Below are positions 35,306 through 47,511 of a stretch of DNA of 64,000 nt, one piece after another. The notes below the pieces were generated by a model, which was given only the letters and a program-made list of their open reading frames with translations, was not told the origin of the DNA and did no database searches. Within the stretch, counting starts at the first letter, position 1, and every line of letters begins with the position of its first letter. The translations under genes and the position numbers were made by a program. The DNA lies in the NCBI RefSeq assembly GCF_019925205.1, contig NC_083566.1:23994001-24058000 (forward strand). The letters are read 5' to 3'. The DNA is from Metopolophium dirhodum (lineage: Eukaryota; Arthropoda; Insecta; Hemiptera; Aphididae).

Positions 35306-35502
35306 GTGCGCGCAACGAAAATAACTGGCCGGTAACCGGCACGACTCTAGCGGTAATTTCCAATCATTAGTATTCATACGTCATGTAAAACTAAAAAAAA
35401 ATAATTAAAAATAATAAATAAATGATTGGAGCGGAGTGGTGCAGTTTGAGAACCCATTGCTGACCACCGGTATATTTATCGGCCAGTTTTCGTTGTGCGG
35501 AC
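35306..35502. mobile_element. Small hairpin element (MITE-like), 197 bp
   Basis: The left arm reads GTGCGCGCAACGAAAATAAC then TGGCCGGTAACCGG. The right arm, reverse-complemented, reads GTCCGCACAACGAAAAC then TGGCCGAT..ACCGG. Both arms then lead into TCCAATCATT facing an A-rich centre. Nearly the whole element folds into one hairpin, the usual form of a non-autonomous inverted-repeat element. No clear target-site duplication. Confidence 0.62.
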
Positions 35503-37079
35503 TTTAAAATATTATTTTATGTAGTCATTACAAATATTACAATATAATGTATATTATATAGATAGGTAATAATATAATATAGCACGTCTTCCCTCAGAGT
35601 TTCACATTTCGCTTACGAAATATTTTGGTGTCGGGTAGGTAGGTACATTATCGAACTGAAATATTCATTAAGAAAGAATTTACAAATTTACAATCTCGCA
35701 ATAACGTTTAGTTTTTAAATAATAAATACGTATGTACATTAATAGGTATGCAATATACATGTTGCACCGTATGGTCCGTGTTCCATAACGGCATATCTAT
35801 TACTTTACAATAATTATAAATGAATCCAAACACAAACATTTCGTAAATATTTGGAGCAATGAAATTACAAATATTAAGGACATGACCATGAATATAAAAA
35901 TTATATGTACCTATATAACATATACGCGTCATTATTAAAATTAATAGGTTCACAATTATATGTATAGGTACACGAGAAGAATAATCCAAATTTAAACACT
36001 AGTAAGTACTAAATAGGTACGCAAATGTTTTTTCAATTATTTGAACTAATTTTTCGGTATAAATGTTCGTAATGCTGAGAGAAATTCTATAGTTAGTATC
36101 AATTACTATATCAAGTGCTACACAGATTTGTGTACATGCGGGTCATAAAACATTTTGAACAATAATTTTATATGAAAGTAAAAATATTTTTTTTTAAATA
36201 ATCTTTTAATTTATTATTTTTAAAATCAATACGCAGCTTCGCTCTAAATAAAAAAAAACGATTTCATACTAATAAATTATTATACTATTATATATATTTT
36301 CACAAAAGTTTTTTAATAAACGTCGGTGCCCTTTTAACATATTTTACAAACATAATTTTTTTCACGCAATCATATTTTGTTTCACTTAAACAGGCTGGAC
36401 ATCACAGATGAATACAAATTGAATAATACAAAAAAAACAATTAACATTTATGTTTAATTTTTCGATTCATAGAAAAGCAAATAATGAAAAATTAAAAAAT
36501 ATAGTTCTGAAGTTATAAAAGTATAAAACCACTGCAAATACCTATATGATATAGGTAATAAGTTATTTAATAATATTGTACGTTAATACGATATAATTCT
36601 TTAGTGCACTTGTACAACATGTGTAATTTAATAATGATATAATTTAAAGATTATATTATGGAAATTGTTAGAAAAATGCAAGTATAAAAGACAATTTAGA
36701 ATTTGGTATTTTGGTGCAATATGATATCAACAAACGAACGAATTAACACTGCTAAAAATATGTATTACGCGTCTGATACTATGATGAGTTTTTCTAATTA
36801 TTCTGATGTTTAATTCACCAGCTGACGAATACAGCGGATAAATACCTATACATTTACCAGTGCCGGTGTCATACCTACCTATACTAGTAAACAGGACTAA
36901 GATAGAAAAGGCAGAATTTTTTTTTTTAATCAAAGATATAGCTTTTCATGCACAAAATGTGATTTGGTCATCTACGAGTTGAAATATACTGCAAGGTGCA
37001 ACATAAATACCTGACGAAAAAAAAAATGATGCTACTTAAACCTATGACAAAAATTGTTAAAATTATATGATTAGTAAAT
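35503..37079. other. Spacer, nothing recognised
   Basis: AT-rich with TAGGTA runs. Minus-strand open stretches of 93 and 68 codons (35,708-35,989; 36,727-36,933) show no known motif and no codon-usage contrast. Confidence 0.4.
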
Positions 37080-37960
37080 GATTTAAGAAATATATTCATG
37101 TCAGCAAATTCCCAAAAAAAATATTTTGAAAAAAGTTATTACGTTCAAAATTCATTTAATCAAAAAAATATTGATATTTTAAAAAATTCTAAAAAGTTAA
37201 CTACTTGACTTAGATAAATGTTTTTACAATAAAAATTGTTTTTATGATCAGATTCACAAATTGGCTATTTTGAATATATACAAAAAAAAATTAATTTAAT
37301 TTAAATTTTTTTTATTTTTAGTGTTAAAAAATAAAAATAATTTTTTGTATAATATATGTATATATATATATAGTTTTTATTTAATTAAGGTCGATGAAAA
37401 ATCAAAAAATTTAATACAATGTTTCTCATAAGTTGTAATTTGTGTAATTTAAAAAAAAAATGTTAAGCATAAATTTACAATGATTTTTTATGAGCATTTG
37501 AAGTTTGAATTTTGACAAAATTCATTGACATTACGAAAAATTGCAAAATTATTTTGAGTTAAAAGTTCATAACAGTTTTTCTTTTCTTACCTTATATTTC
37601 AATATCTAACAAAAGATTTTTTATAGATTTACAAAAATATTTTGACTCTTTTTGAAATATTTATAGAAAGTTGAAATTTTACTTTTTTAAGTTATTTTTC
37701 TACAAGTATTGATTAAAATTGTTCACTTTAATAAAAAAATTGAAATTTATTGCAAAGTTGTTGTTAAGTTGTTATCATAGTAGTTCAACAATATTAAAAA
37801 AACATCATAGGCACAGCATTGTTTTCTAAGCATTATTTAAAGTTCAAATGTTGACATAATGCATTAAAATAACGATCAAAGTTGTTTAAAGTTTGTAATA
37901 TGATCAAATTTTTATAACTAAGTAGGTATTTCCGAGTGAATTTAACAATTAAGCTAGACA
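37080..37960 (+). repeat. Diverged copy of the dispersed family
   Basis: Shares TTTTTATGAGCATTTGAAGTTT, TTTTGACAAAATTCATTGAC, GAAAAATTGCAAAATTATTTTGA, TATTTTGACTCTTTTTGA and AAACATCATAGGCACAG with the interior of the 32.1-33.6 kb copy. Terminal motifs are missing and divergence is high. Confidence 0.5.
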
Positions 37961-38309
37961 GTTTACTACGACAGAGGTAAGTTAAATTTTTACAAAAAAA
38001 AAATGCATGTTAATGTTTATGTTACATAGATCTTAAAGGGGAAAGCTTCTTGTGACCTTTTAAACTAGGGTTGACCATTCATGGAAATAGAGTTATTATA
38101 GACATTGACCAAATAAAAAAATCAAAAATGTAATTTTTTTCGAGCTTATAGGTGCTTGTCGCAGCGGCCATTTGCATATTAATTTTACTTGTTTTTGAAC
38201 TTTGAGGTGAAAGGATTTCCGATAGAATTTCACAATTAAGCTAGACAGTTTACGGCACTGGTAAGTTAAAATTTTGCATAAAAAAAAATTCTAAGATGTA
38301 AGTAACTAC

Positions 38310-38510
38310 ACTCTGTTCAAGTTAAGAAACGTTGTCGGCGACGATGAGTTTTCGTCGGGCCGCAATCGCGGGCAACACCTATTTGTCCCCCCCCCCCTCC
38401 CCCCAGTAAATTGACTGTATACCTAGTACCTACCATTTAGTATTTCTACGCACCTGCGCACAAGTTGACCACGAACTACGTTTCTTTTTCTTAACTGTCT
38501 AGAACCGAGT
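38310..38510. mobile_element. Possible small inverted-repeat element
   Basis: Left end ACTCTGTTCAAGTTAAGAAACG. Right end, reverse-complemented, ACTCGGTTCTAGACAGTTAAGAAA and then GAAACG. The arms match imperfectly over about 25-30 bp. The interior holds a C homopolymer run (38,388-38,405) and a GC-rich patch. The size and arms fit a MITE, but no target duplication supports the call. Confidence 0.35.
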
Positions 38511-41449
38511 AAAGGAAATGGATGGAAAATTGTTTTTCATGTGCCGTTTAACCTGTTGAATGGATCACCCTGTATGAATCATTTAAGCGTCTTAGAAATG
38601 TTATCTCGTTGACGAAAGCATATCATAATAAAATAGATTATAGAACAATAAAACTGTGTTAGTGTGTTGGGAAGACCGTCCAATCGTTCCATATAATATT
38701 TTACGTCGACCTCCATTCGATAAGTCAAAACGTATTAATTCTTTTATATAGGTAGGTATAGGTACCAAAAAATATTGAAATACATTATTTCTAACGCGAA
38801 TGAATATAAACACAGATATAATATTATTATATCATTAGAAATTAAAAGAATAGTGTTCCTAAAAAAATCATTTTAATATTATATAGTCATATCTACTTAT
38901 TATTAGACGGGATCACCTAATCCGATGTTTTAAATATTACGCAATCGAATAACATTAACTAATGTACCTTCTCAATTTTATTTATATCTGTTATTTATAT
39001 TCTTCTCGAAGGTTTATTGTACTTTCATTGTTTTTAACATGTATAGTTAAATTAATTAATTAATAAAAGAGTATCTCAGGACTCTGGGTGATAGTGTACT
39101 AGTGTGGTACATTTTTTTTATGTAGAGTTATTTATTCAATACGACAATGTAAAAACTGGGACAGAAGATAGTCATTGTAATATTAGTGTAAATATACTGT
39201 TAGGTATAAGTCTAGTAGATAATAGGGGCCCTTTGATAGCCCATCAATAAACATATATTGGTATCAAACCAAAAAATACCTTTTCAATTTTTATATCCTT
39301 TAAATTGTAATTTAAGTTCTACTTACAAATCTTGTAATGGTGTTTTTACATTTATTTATCTGGTAAATTAACATATGTATATACTATTATAATTTATAAT
39401 ACACTAAATAGGTATAAACCATAATTTCAGTTCGGCATTTTGTGTAAGTTATCAACGAATAACTATTTAAATATGTTTCTTTAATTTTTATATCTAGTTA
39501 TTTAATACAAATTTTAAAAATATTATTCAGTACAAGTATTCTTGGTATTTATGACATACCTACTGTGAAAGTTTTATTTTAAATTATTAAATTAAATATT
39601 TTCGTAACTTTGTTTTTTTTTAATTTAAATTAATTGGCACGTCATATTTTTTTTAACTAGGTACACATTGACAATGTTAATTTTTCATATTTATTCCTAA
39701 CCGTATATAATATTATCATTCATATCTGCAAACAGTGCAAACATGCCGAACTTCAAAGTCATGACTATAATCTTGTTCTCTTTGATATGACTTACAACAA
39801 TTTCTTTGAATTATTTATGAAAAATACGTATTTATACAATTCTTTCAAAAAGTAGATAATATATGTATTTGTATATGGTATACTCGCGTGTACAAAGCGA
39901 TTTGTCACGTCAACTTAATTTGCAATACCAAATTGGAAATATATTTTCTTGATAAAAGAAGAATAATAATCTGAATATTCGATGGATAAAATGTGGTTCT
40001 ATCTATTGCATGGATCTAAATTAAATACATACAGTTATCAAGTTGTTTATAAAATTCGTATTAATATAATTATTTAAAAACAAAAACCTAACATATTGTA
40101 TGACGTAGTTGTTACCGGAGTGGCACAGTGATTTTTATATTATATTTATTAGCTGAGAAGCGCACTGTCGTTTTTGTCAGTTCGATTGCATGCGGCTCAG
40201 TGCAAAAAAAAATAAAATTCCTCGCAGCCATTATTCCCCGTGGCGATTGCGTCAGGTTCAATTTCGTATACTACAGGACCCACTCCATTGGATGTGTAGC
40301 TCACTCGTGCCTCTTATTGGAGAAAAAGAAAATATATAAATTTCTTAAATATAGCAAAAATCATAACTATATTATAGGACTTATAATAAAAAAAATAAAA
40401 AAATTTAAACATTCAAAACATAAAATGTATCAGAAATATAAATTAAGATCATTGGAAAAAATATAAAAACGTTAGATGTAGTAATAGAATAATAATAGTA
40501 GGTATTATTAATTTATTTAGTTGTCGATTGCTCGATGATGACTAAACATTAAACTTATATTAATATTTATTGCTGTATAAGGAAAATAGTTCAGAATGCA
40601 ATTTGATCACGAAAATAAGTAATTCATTATTTTATTATAGCCAACAACAATTTAAAGAATGTCTTTCAGGATAAAAAAAAAACTATAAAAATTACTGTAA
40701 TTAAACTTATGAAAATACTTTTATGCTTGCTTAATATTTTATTTTATTAAGTCTTACCACATGTTGGTATTCGTCAATATTATTTATTTGTATAATGACT
40801 TGATAAATTTAATAAAGGTAATAATAATATTATATTATACAGAGTTCACTGGTTAATAAATTATGAAATAATGTTTCATAAAGTCATTTTTTCCTCCATT
40901 GTCATAATTAAATGAAAAATGTATCCCGTCAAATAGATGATTATGTCTGACGACTGACAATCAATATATACCTACCTATAATTAAGCGGCCGATTTTCTG
41001 CAATTCTATACAATTTGAAAACTATATTTTATATTTTAGTTGCCACCTTAATTATAATATTTTTTCGCTTATTTACTTCCCGAAACCTATTTAGGGGGGT
41101 TATACGCGGTCGCTGTGTATTATATCGAAAAAAATGAAAATTTTTTTATCTGAAAGAAGACTTCCTACAGGTCGCAAATTTTTTTATCAATACAAATTTA
41201 CATAGTATATTAAAATATATTCATAAACATTTTTATGAATATCTATATATTTATTAAGCAAGCTTGTAATAGAGATAGAGAATAATACAATATTGATTAT
41301 TTTAAAACAAATTAATCAGAAAAACTACAGATAGGTACATTCAAATTAAATATAAGAACAAATATTATTGATTAAAACTAAAATTAATAAGTATATTAAA
41401 ATTAATTAAAACAAGCAGATACTTATCAAAAAAGAACGTAAACATGTGA
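38511..41449. other. Spacer, no gene recognised
   Basis: AT-rich with scattered TAGGTA runs. 40,115-40,320 is GC-richer (TTACCGGAGTGGCACAGTG, CAGTTCGATTGCATGCGGC, CCCCGTGGCGATTGCG). Its B-box-like GTTCGATTG could be a decayed tRNA-derived SINE, and the 112-codon open stretch through it (40,128-40,466) is not convincing as a gene. GGATCACCCTGTATG at 38,563-38,577 resembles a common insect transposon end. Confidence 0.4.
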
Positions 41450-42440
41450 TTACCAATATAGAACGAAAAAATTTAGCTCAAATCTAAAAATAACCATTTA
41501 TACAAAATCTCATGACTAAATAAATTTATATAGTGATGTAAAATCTTTTTAGCATAACTTTGCATAATGTGCATGTTTTTTTTATACTAAATATTTATTG
41601 AGTAAAAATACGTAGGGCCTAGAAAATCAATAAAAAATTGACTGAAAGATTTTTTTGCTTATTTATAACAGAAATATCATATACCCTATGTTCTCTTTTT
41701 TATTACCTAACAAATGATTTACTGTAATTGCCTTTAATAAAACGATTAAATACAAACAATAAAGCAATTTTTTTTATAAAGGGATTTATTTGGCAATACA
41801 CTTTAATCACTATATTTTTTATTCGTAGAACCTTCTACAGTACGTTTATTTAAACAGATTCTAACAATATTATTTTGATTAGTTTGAAGTTTTTTTAGTA
41901 CACTAGTTACTAACACCCAAACCACCACATACTAATAATTCGTATTGAAAAGTTAACTTATATAGAGCAAAGTATACGCATTATCTGTTTAGGAATCAAT
42001 TTTTAGTAAAATAAAATTATAAGTTAAATATCGTAATAATTTACCTACTAAATTACGAGCCGGTATATAAGTTCCATTTTAGATTATTATCAAAGATAAT
42101 ACCCAGGTAACAAATTTTTGTCTCTGCTTTGATAGATTTATAGATTTATAGATTTATAGCTGTATTGATTACAAATTTATGCTTTCTTTACAATTATGTA
42201 AAATTATAGAGTAAAAATTTGTAGAGGTTTTATTTATAGAAAAGGTCTTTTATCGCTTAATTTGTTTTTTATCGCTTAGAGTTAAATTTCTATCAGTAAT
42301 TAGGCATTTATAAACTTTATATAAACCAAGTGTGGCTTTATTAAGAACTCTTTCCCAATAAATATCGGTAAATAATAAACACGTGTCATCAGCATATGTG
42401 ACTATCGATCCATCAAATTTAAGCATTGAACTCTGATTTT
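41450..42440 (-). pseudogene. LINE relic: reverse transcriptase catalytic block and C-terminus
   Basis: On the minus strand, an open stretch of about 70 codons (about 42,430 to 42,225) reads SMLKFDGSIVTYADDTCLLF then TDIYWERVLNKATLGLYKVY. YADD is the catalytic motif of reverse transcriptases and lies at about 42,381-42,397. Below it, in several frames, follow CYLGIIFDNNLKWNLYTG, FALYKLTFQY, CGGLGV, QNNIV-like residues, NKRT and finally FLGPTYF-like residues. This is the order seen after the catalytic block of non-LTR RTs. It differs in sequence from elements A and B, so it is a third lineage. Heavily decayed. Confidence 0.7.
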
Positions 42441-43025
42441 TAATTTAATTTCAAAAAATGGTATAATATTATTTGTAAAAAAGTTTAAAATTGTGTAATT
42501 TTTAAAATATATTATACAGTTTGAGATTAAAATATTGAAAACCAGTGTTCAATGCGGCCTGTAGAATATATTTGATTGATTCTACAAAACAGGATCATTA
42601 TTTCCGTAGAGAGTATTTTTTTGGACAAAATTATATTGGCAACAAGCGCCTTAATTTATATTATACTAACATAGAAGCATACATTAATGATTAATACATC
42701 ATATCGTGGTATAATAGCTATGAGAACAGTGAGTGGATATATAGTTTCATAATTTACCTATTAAATTATGGAATTTAAATTTTGTGTTTTTTAGTTTGTT
42801 TAATATATCAACACGACAAAACGTATCAAATAAATAGATAAGTGTAATTTCGAGAAAATTTGTTTTTAAGGTGCCTCTAATTGTAGTTGCCTAACCTTAC
42901 CTCAACACTAACCTAACCTCCTGAGACTTATATCCGGCACTGATTGTGCTCTACGTTTTTTTTTACCTAACTTTTAACCCAACGATAAAGGTTCCAGAAG
43001 AAGCTTTCTATACAGAATGTATAAT
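42441..43025. other. Spacer, nothing recognised
   Basis: AT-rich. The first 100-150 bp may still be unrecognisable LINE relic. CCTAACCTTACC..CTAACCTAACC near 42,890-42,920 resembles CCTAA telomere-type units without being a clean array. Confidence 0.4.
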
Positions 43026-43264
43026 AAATGTAACTCGGTTGTGACGCATACCGGCGCTGGTTCAAACCTCGGCTTATGGGCGGCATTTTTTTTCGGGCAA
43101 GTCACGGTGACCGGAGAACAAGTGCCGCCATACGAGTGCCCACTTGAAAATCTGCCAAAACTACACACACGTGTTTACACCTACAGTTCCCTCACCAGTT
43201 TAAAAACCACCCAATGGCCTAAGTAGCCGCGGGTTAACTAATAAATAAAAAAAAAAATGTAACT
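43026..43264 (+). mobile_element. SINE with poly-A tail and target-site duplication
   Basis: AAATGTAACT occurs at 43026-43035 and again at 43255-43264, flanking an insertion that ends in an A-rich tail (AATAAATAAAAAAAAAAAA). The body is GC-richer than its surroundings. It contains GGTTCAAACC at 43059-43068, a good RNA polymerase III B box, as in tRNA-derived SINEs. The upstream A box is not recognisable, so the head is 5' truncated or diverged. An unbroken 69-codon stretch through it is a by-product of GC content. The duplicated flank is direct evidence for retroposition. Confidence 0.78.
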
Positions 43265-44134
43265 ATATTTAGTAGAATTGTCATGTTCTGATGAAAATGT
43301 TGTAGGTACGGTACCTCATCAATAAGGTGTTGTGTTCTAAACTGTTTACTTGGATGATATTTTTAATTTTATTTATATATCAGTTAACTCAACGATACAT
43401 GTACCTACACCGGCCACCGTTGGTGCAAATATTTAATTTCTAATTTAAAATTACATTCTGAACGAAAAAATTAAAAGGACACACTTCATAATTTTAAAAC
43501 AAATATAAATAATGTTTTAGGTAATGTTTTTTGTAATTAAACTTTACACTTATAAAATTTAAACAACCCAACGGGGTAGTGTCTGGAGTCTGAACCCTGC
43601 AGTGGACCCTAGCTGCACCATTGAGATATATTTAATAATCCTCTCGAAATCTAAAAGAATAAATTGTCATTTTATATTTGACATATTTAATACCTTATTA
43701 TGACCTTTTACGTGTCACCATTGCAAAATAATTTCTACTGCACAAATATTAATTTTCAAATAAGCAGATATCTAGAAAAAATAATAATAAAGCCATAAAG
43801 GTACGAATATTTGAATGGACGAATGAATAACTGTTATTATTGTTTTGTTTTTAATGGTAAAGATTTTAAAATTTAAAAGAATAGATGGGACGAAAAAACT
43901 TAAAATAATAAATCTTGCTTGTGCAGTACCTAACTACTCTATATTATATAAGCAGTTGTATAAAATTAAATATAATAAATATTTTTTATCCTTTGTATGA
44001 TTTCGTTTATTTTAATATAATATTATATAAATATGACAACAATATTTTAACTTTTAAGTTCAAAGCGAAAAATGGTAGGTACCTACACACTATTTAATAA
44101 AAATTGTAAGAACTTAGAACATTGTGTTGATTGT
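43265..44134. other. Spacer, nothing recognised
   Basis: AT-rich, no open frame beyond 60 codons and no repeat boundary recognised. CACCGGCCACCGTTGG near 43,410 is a small GC-rich patch without further context. Confidence 0.4.
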
Positions 44135-44500
44135 TTTAGATTCTGAGCGGAGCGATAAATGTATTAATTTTACCATGATGTATTTTTTATTTTTATTTTT
44201 TTTTTGTCTGTCATCACCTTTTAGGACAGTAAAAATGCTTAGATTTTCTTCAACAGTATCTTTTCTGATAGGAAAGTAATCCTAGTTAGTGCATTCGGGA
44301 GGCCAAAATTTAAATTTCCCAGTAGTTTTCAAAAGCACCGTGAAAAATAAAAAAAAAATGAAGGAAACCATGAATTTTTACGCAAAATCTATTTTGGTTT
44401 TTGGTGTAACTCTAAAACAAATTAACGTATATACATGAAATTTTCACTGGTTGTTTATATTCGCATTTTCTATACACGATTGTCGTTGAAATTCTGCAAA
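44135..44500 (+). repeat. 5' fragment of the dispersed family
   Basis: Begins AGATTCTGAGCGGAGCGATAA (44140s) and follows the start of the 32.1-kb copy: poly-T tract, TCATCACCTTTTAGGACAGT, CTTCAACAGTATCTTTTC, TGATAGGAAAGT and GCATTTTCTATACACGA. It stops at about 44,500. Confidence 0.7.
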
Positions 44501-46742
44501 AAATGTATTTTATAGATTTAACCTATAATTTTGCAGTTGACATTTAGTTTCTTAAATTTTTTCACACATTTGTGAATATAAAATCACAACTATAGGCACT
44601 TACATAATATTTCATATACCTATATAGAAACAGAAATTGAACTATAATTTATACCAAAGAGGAAAGCAACTATACAAACGTTAAAAACGTTCTTTGCACG
44701 TTATATTTAATAATAAACCAAGATACGTTCAAAATAGTTACGATTTATAATTAATATAGGTAATATAGGAATACCTTAGATAGATAGATTGATAGATTTA
44801 TAGGACCTAACCTTAGATACCTAAATATACAAATATTTATGACAAACTAATGTCATTTGATTTTATGTGTGACTGAGCGAGTACTCCATTTTTTTGATTG
44901 TTAGTAACTTAGTCGTCGTTGTTTGTGTATAATATATAAAAACGTTCATATTCACATTTTTTTATCAGAATTAATCGTAACCTACAATTTACATCCATAG
45001 TATATTTAATTATATCTATGGTTACCGGAAGTTTTTTTCAATTTTATAACAACACGGAAAACGTTTAATAAGTATTGAATTCAAATTGTATAATATATTT
45101 TTATGTTTTAGAAACTTACAGCTAAAGTAAAGTCAACCACGTATCAATCCACAATTCATAATATCAATAATTACGGACGCTGTGAAAATTCTTGACGGTT
45201 AGGTACATGCAATCCATTCGGAAAGCAGTTTTATTCCATTTAATGTACCTAATATTAGATTTGCTTATAAAAACTAAAAAAAATTTGTTTTATAACACTC
45301 GACATGCAAAATAATCAAGGGCGTATGAGGGGGGGGGGATCAAATCCCCCGAAACTTTTTTTAGTTAATTCATTTAGTTTATGAAACTAAATTAATTATT
45401 ATAATTTACCATATTATGTCCCTAATAATATGATAACTGTACCTATATTATGTTTGTATTTGTGTTTATATTATATTTGTACGTCTCATATCTTATATCT
45501 TACACATAATAATATATTATATTATATATAAATATATAATAGTGCGAATACAAATTTTGTTGGCATTTGCTATGCCTATATATATATATATATATAAATA
45601 TAATATAAAAGTAACAAACAATTTATCGACGGATGGCGATAACTTATTGAACAGTATTGTCTAAATCCATATTGCCTTTTTTACCCGAATTTGGCTATAA
45701 AACGTAAGATTATACATTATTGTAATATGATTACATTTAAATTATGAATTTCTTCCAATTATATATTTTCTTTTGAAACTATGATCTACATTACCAGTTA
45801 CGACATCATCACAAGAACGTAGGTATATCTTCTACCACGAAAAGATTAAATAAAACTATTAACGAAACTCGTCAGACCAAGTACATCGGTGTGATCTCGG
45901 AAAGCTCAGACCGGATTCAGAGCGGATGAGTGTAAATGAAATATGCATTGAAAAATAATAAGTTCGTATTTCCTAGTACACGGATGTCCTGACGGATCGG
46001 ATGCCTGTGTGACACCGTGACAGGGCATTTACACGTCAAGCTCTTTTGAGTGTAGTAGTTTACATATAGACAAATTGAAATCAATCCAGATGATGTGATA
46101 GATTGTTTAACAAAAAAAAAAAAGACTACTAGACTTTATACTATAAAAATATTTAATTTAAAATACACATTTTATCACACATCATGTAGGTAATCCATAG
46201 AAAACCTTATTTAGATAATTATTATAATATATACATTACTTTTTTAGTTGGTTTTTATATTATGAAAATATATAATTTAGTTTTAAACCCCTCCCGAAAA
46301 TTTGTTCCAACTGCGGCCTTGAAGATAATATCAAAATGTCATGAATCACACACAAAAAGTGTATAATATTCAATTAGGATTAAATCAAAAAGGTGACACA
46401 AGTATAATATTACCAGTTATATATTATTTAACTTAACAAACAAACTAACTTTAAGATTCTGAGTGGCTAAGCCTAAAAGTATAATTAATCAAGTACAGAA
46501 TAATACAAATCGTAATACCAGAATATTAGGTACCTAATAATAATGGTCTTTAGAAAAATGATCGTGCTCGAAAATTTAATGCTGCGGGCCGATGAACGAT
46601 GAACGTACTATCTGGCTATATAATATTTAGATACACGTCGTCGCCTGAGAGATTTTCGAATTGGTCTCTGTATTGGAAGACTTGTATTTAGCTCATTAGC
46701 AATTCTCAATTAAAACTGACACATATATATCTACGTTCAAAT
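44501..46742. other. Spacer with fragments of G-rich repeats
   Basis: AT-rich. 45,316-45,360 (AAGGGCGTATGAGGGG followed by a G run and ATCAAATCCCCCGAAA) looks like the end of a widespread insect repeat. 46,290-46,325 (ACCCCTCCCGAAAATTTG, ACTGCGGCC) may be a related fragment in the other orientation. There is a (TA)n run at 45,570-45,595. No gene recognised. Confidence 0.4.
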
Positions 46743-47483
46743 AAAAAATAGCTGTCAATAATAACAGCAACGATATACAGGACGCATTACTCGAAATTCT
46801 CGAACTAATTGTAGTTGGCATAATGGATCACCGTTATGAAGATGAAAGCGACGTCGAAAACCTCATACGAGTAGTTACATATCTTTTGTCTTCCACTGTT
46901 ATGGATACGGCTTCCAGTGGCGACGTGCAGTCCCCAGGGTCAGAGCCCGAAGAGACGCTCCACAAGAAGACGCAACCGACGAGAACGAAGAACATTTTCA
47001 GGAGCTAATTGTCTTGCACAGTGAATTGCCTAGTGGCGATGCGCTGTCTCTCGCAGAGTCTGAGCCTGCAGCTCCGATCCCCGAGACAGCACCACTTGGC
47101 TACACGGTCCAAGAAAACGACGGTTCGAAAGATTCATCAGTAGTTCAGGACAAATGCATTGTATCATCCTGCACCTGCAGTTATGCGCAGTCGGGTAGCG
47201 ACGCGCCACCCTCGGAGTTGGGGACTGTCGACCCAACTCCGACTTCCGAGGGCGGACCTCTTGACGACGTAGTGTTGCCTGCTGCAGAAGACGTATTATG
47301 TTGCGACATTGAGCAGCCAAGGAATTAGCTGTGATGGATAGTATTGGTGAGCTGATCGGCAAGGTGGACCCTGCAGTAGAACGCGAAAAACGCGTTTCTC
47401 CACGTAGAAAATCGACGTGGAAAAGTGTAAAACGCGTTTTTCGCGTGTTGTTCTGCTGCGGGTGTAAAACCATCCGAAGCTGA
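46743..47483 (+). pseudogene. Unknown coding remnant, about 240 codons in three frames
   Basis: Three open segments join end to end. Frame 2 runs from after a TAA at about 46,745 (DIQDALLEILELIVVGIMDH through 47,008). Frame 1 runs from about 46,980 (DENEEHFQELIVLHSEL) to 47,328. Frame 0 runs from about 47,313 (AAKELAVMDSIGELIGKVD) to TGA at 47,483, ending RVFRVLFCCGCKTIRS. Each segment begins before the previous one stops, as expected for two single-base frameshifts in one gene. The base composition is far less AT-rich than the surroundings. The protein is acidic and Ser/Pro-rich in the middle, with a basic, Cys-containing tail. The family is not recognised. It could be a retrocopy, or a gene whose introns hide the frame changes; no good splice sites were found. 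Confidence 0.5.
47381..47446. repeat. Strong hairpin in the coding remnant
   Basis: ACGCGAAAAACGCGTTT (47381-47397) and AAACGCGTTTTTCGCGT (47430-47446) are perfect 17-bp inverted repeats. Inside them CCACGT (47400-47405) pairs with ACGTGG (47415-47420). The whole is 66 nt, within the size range of small-RNA precursors, but it lies within what reads as coding sequence (around VEREKRV and VKRVFRV). Confidence 0.75.
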
Positions 47484-47511
47484 TACTAGCAAAGCCCACT
47501 TGGGCCGAAGA

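Noticed and set aside
40128..40466. 112-codon plus-strand open stretch as a gene
   Set aside because: The first half lies in a GC-richer possible SINE fragment and the second half is Lys-rich AT sequence; no domain and no partner exon.
43017..43226. Open stretches on both strands over the SINE as genes
   Set aside because: They are explained by the GC-rich retroposon with target-site duplications.
45316..46325. G-rich repeat ends at 45.3 and 46.3 kb as two ends of one transposon
   Set aside because: The order of the shared blocks differs between the two ends, so they do not form an inverted terminal pair.
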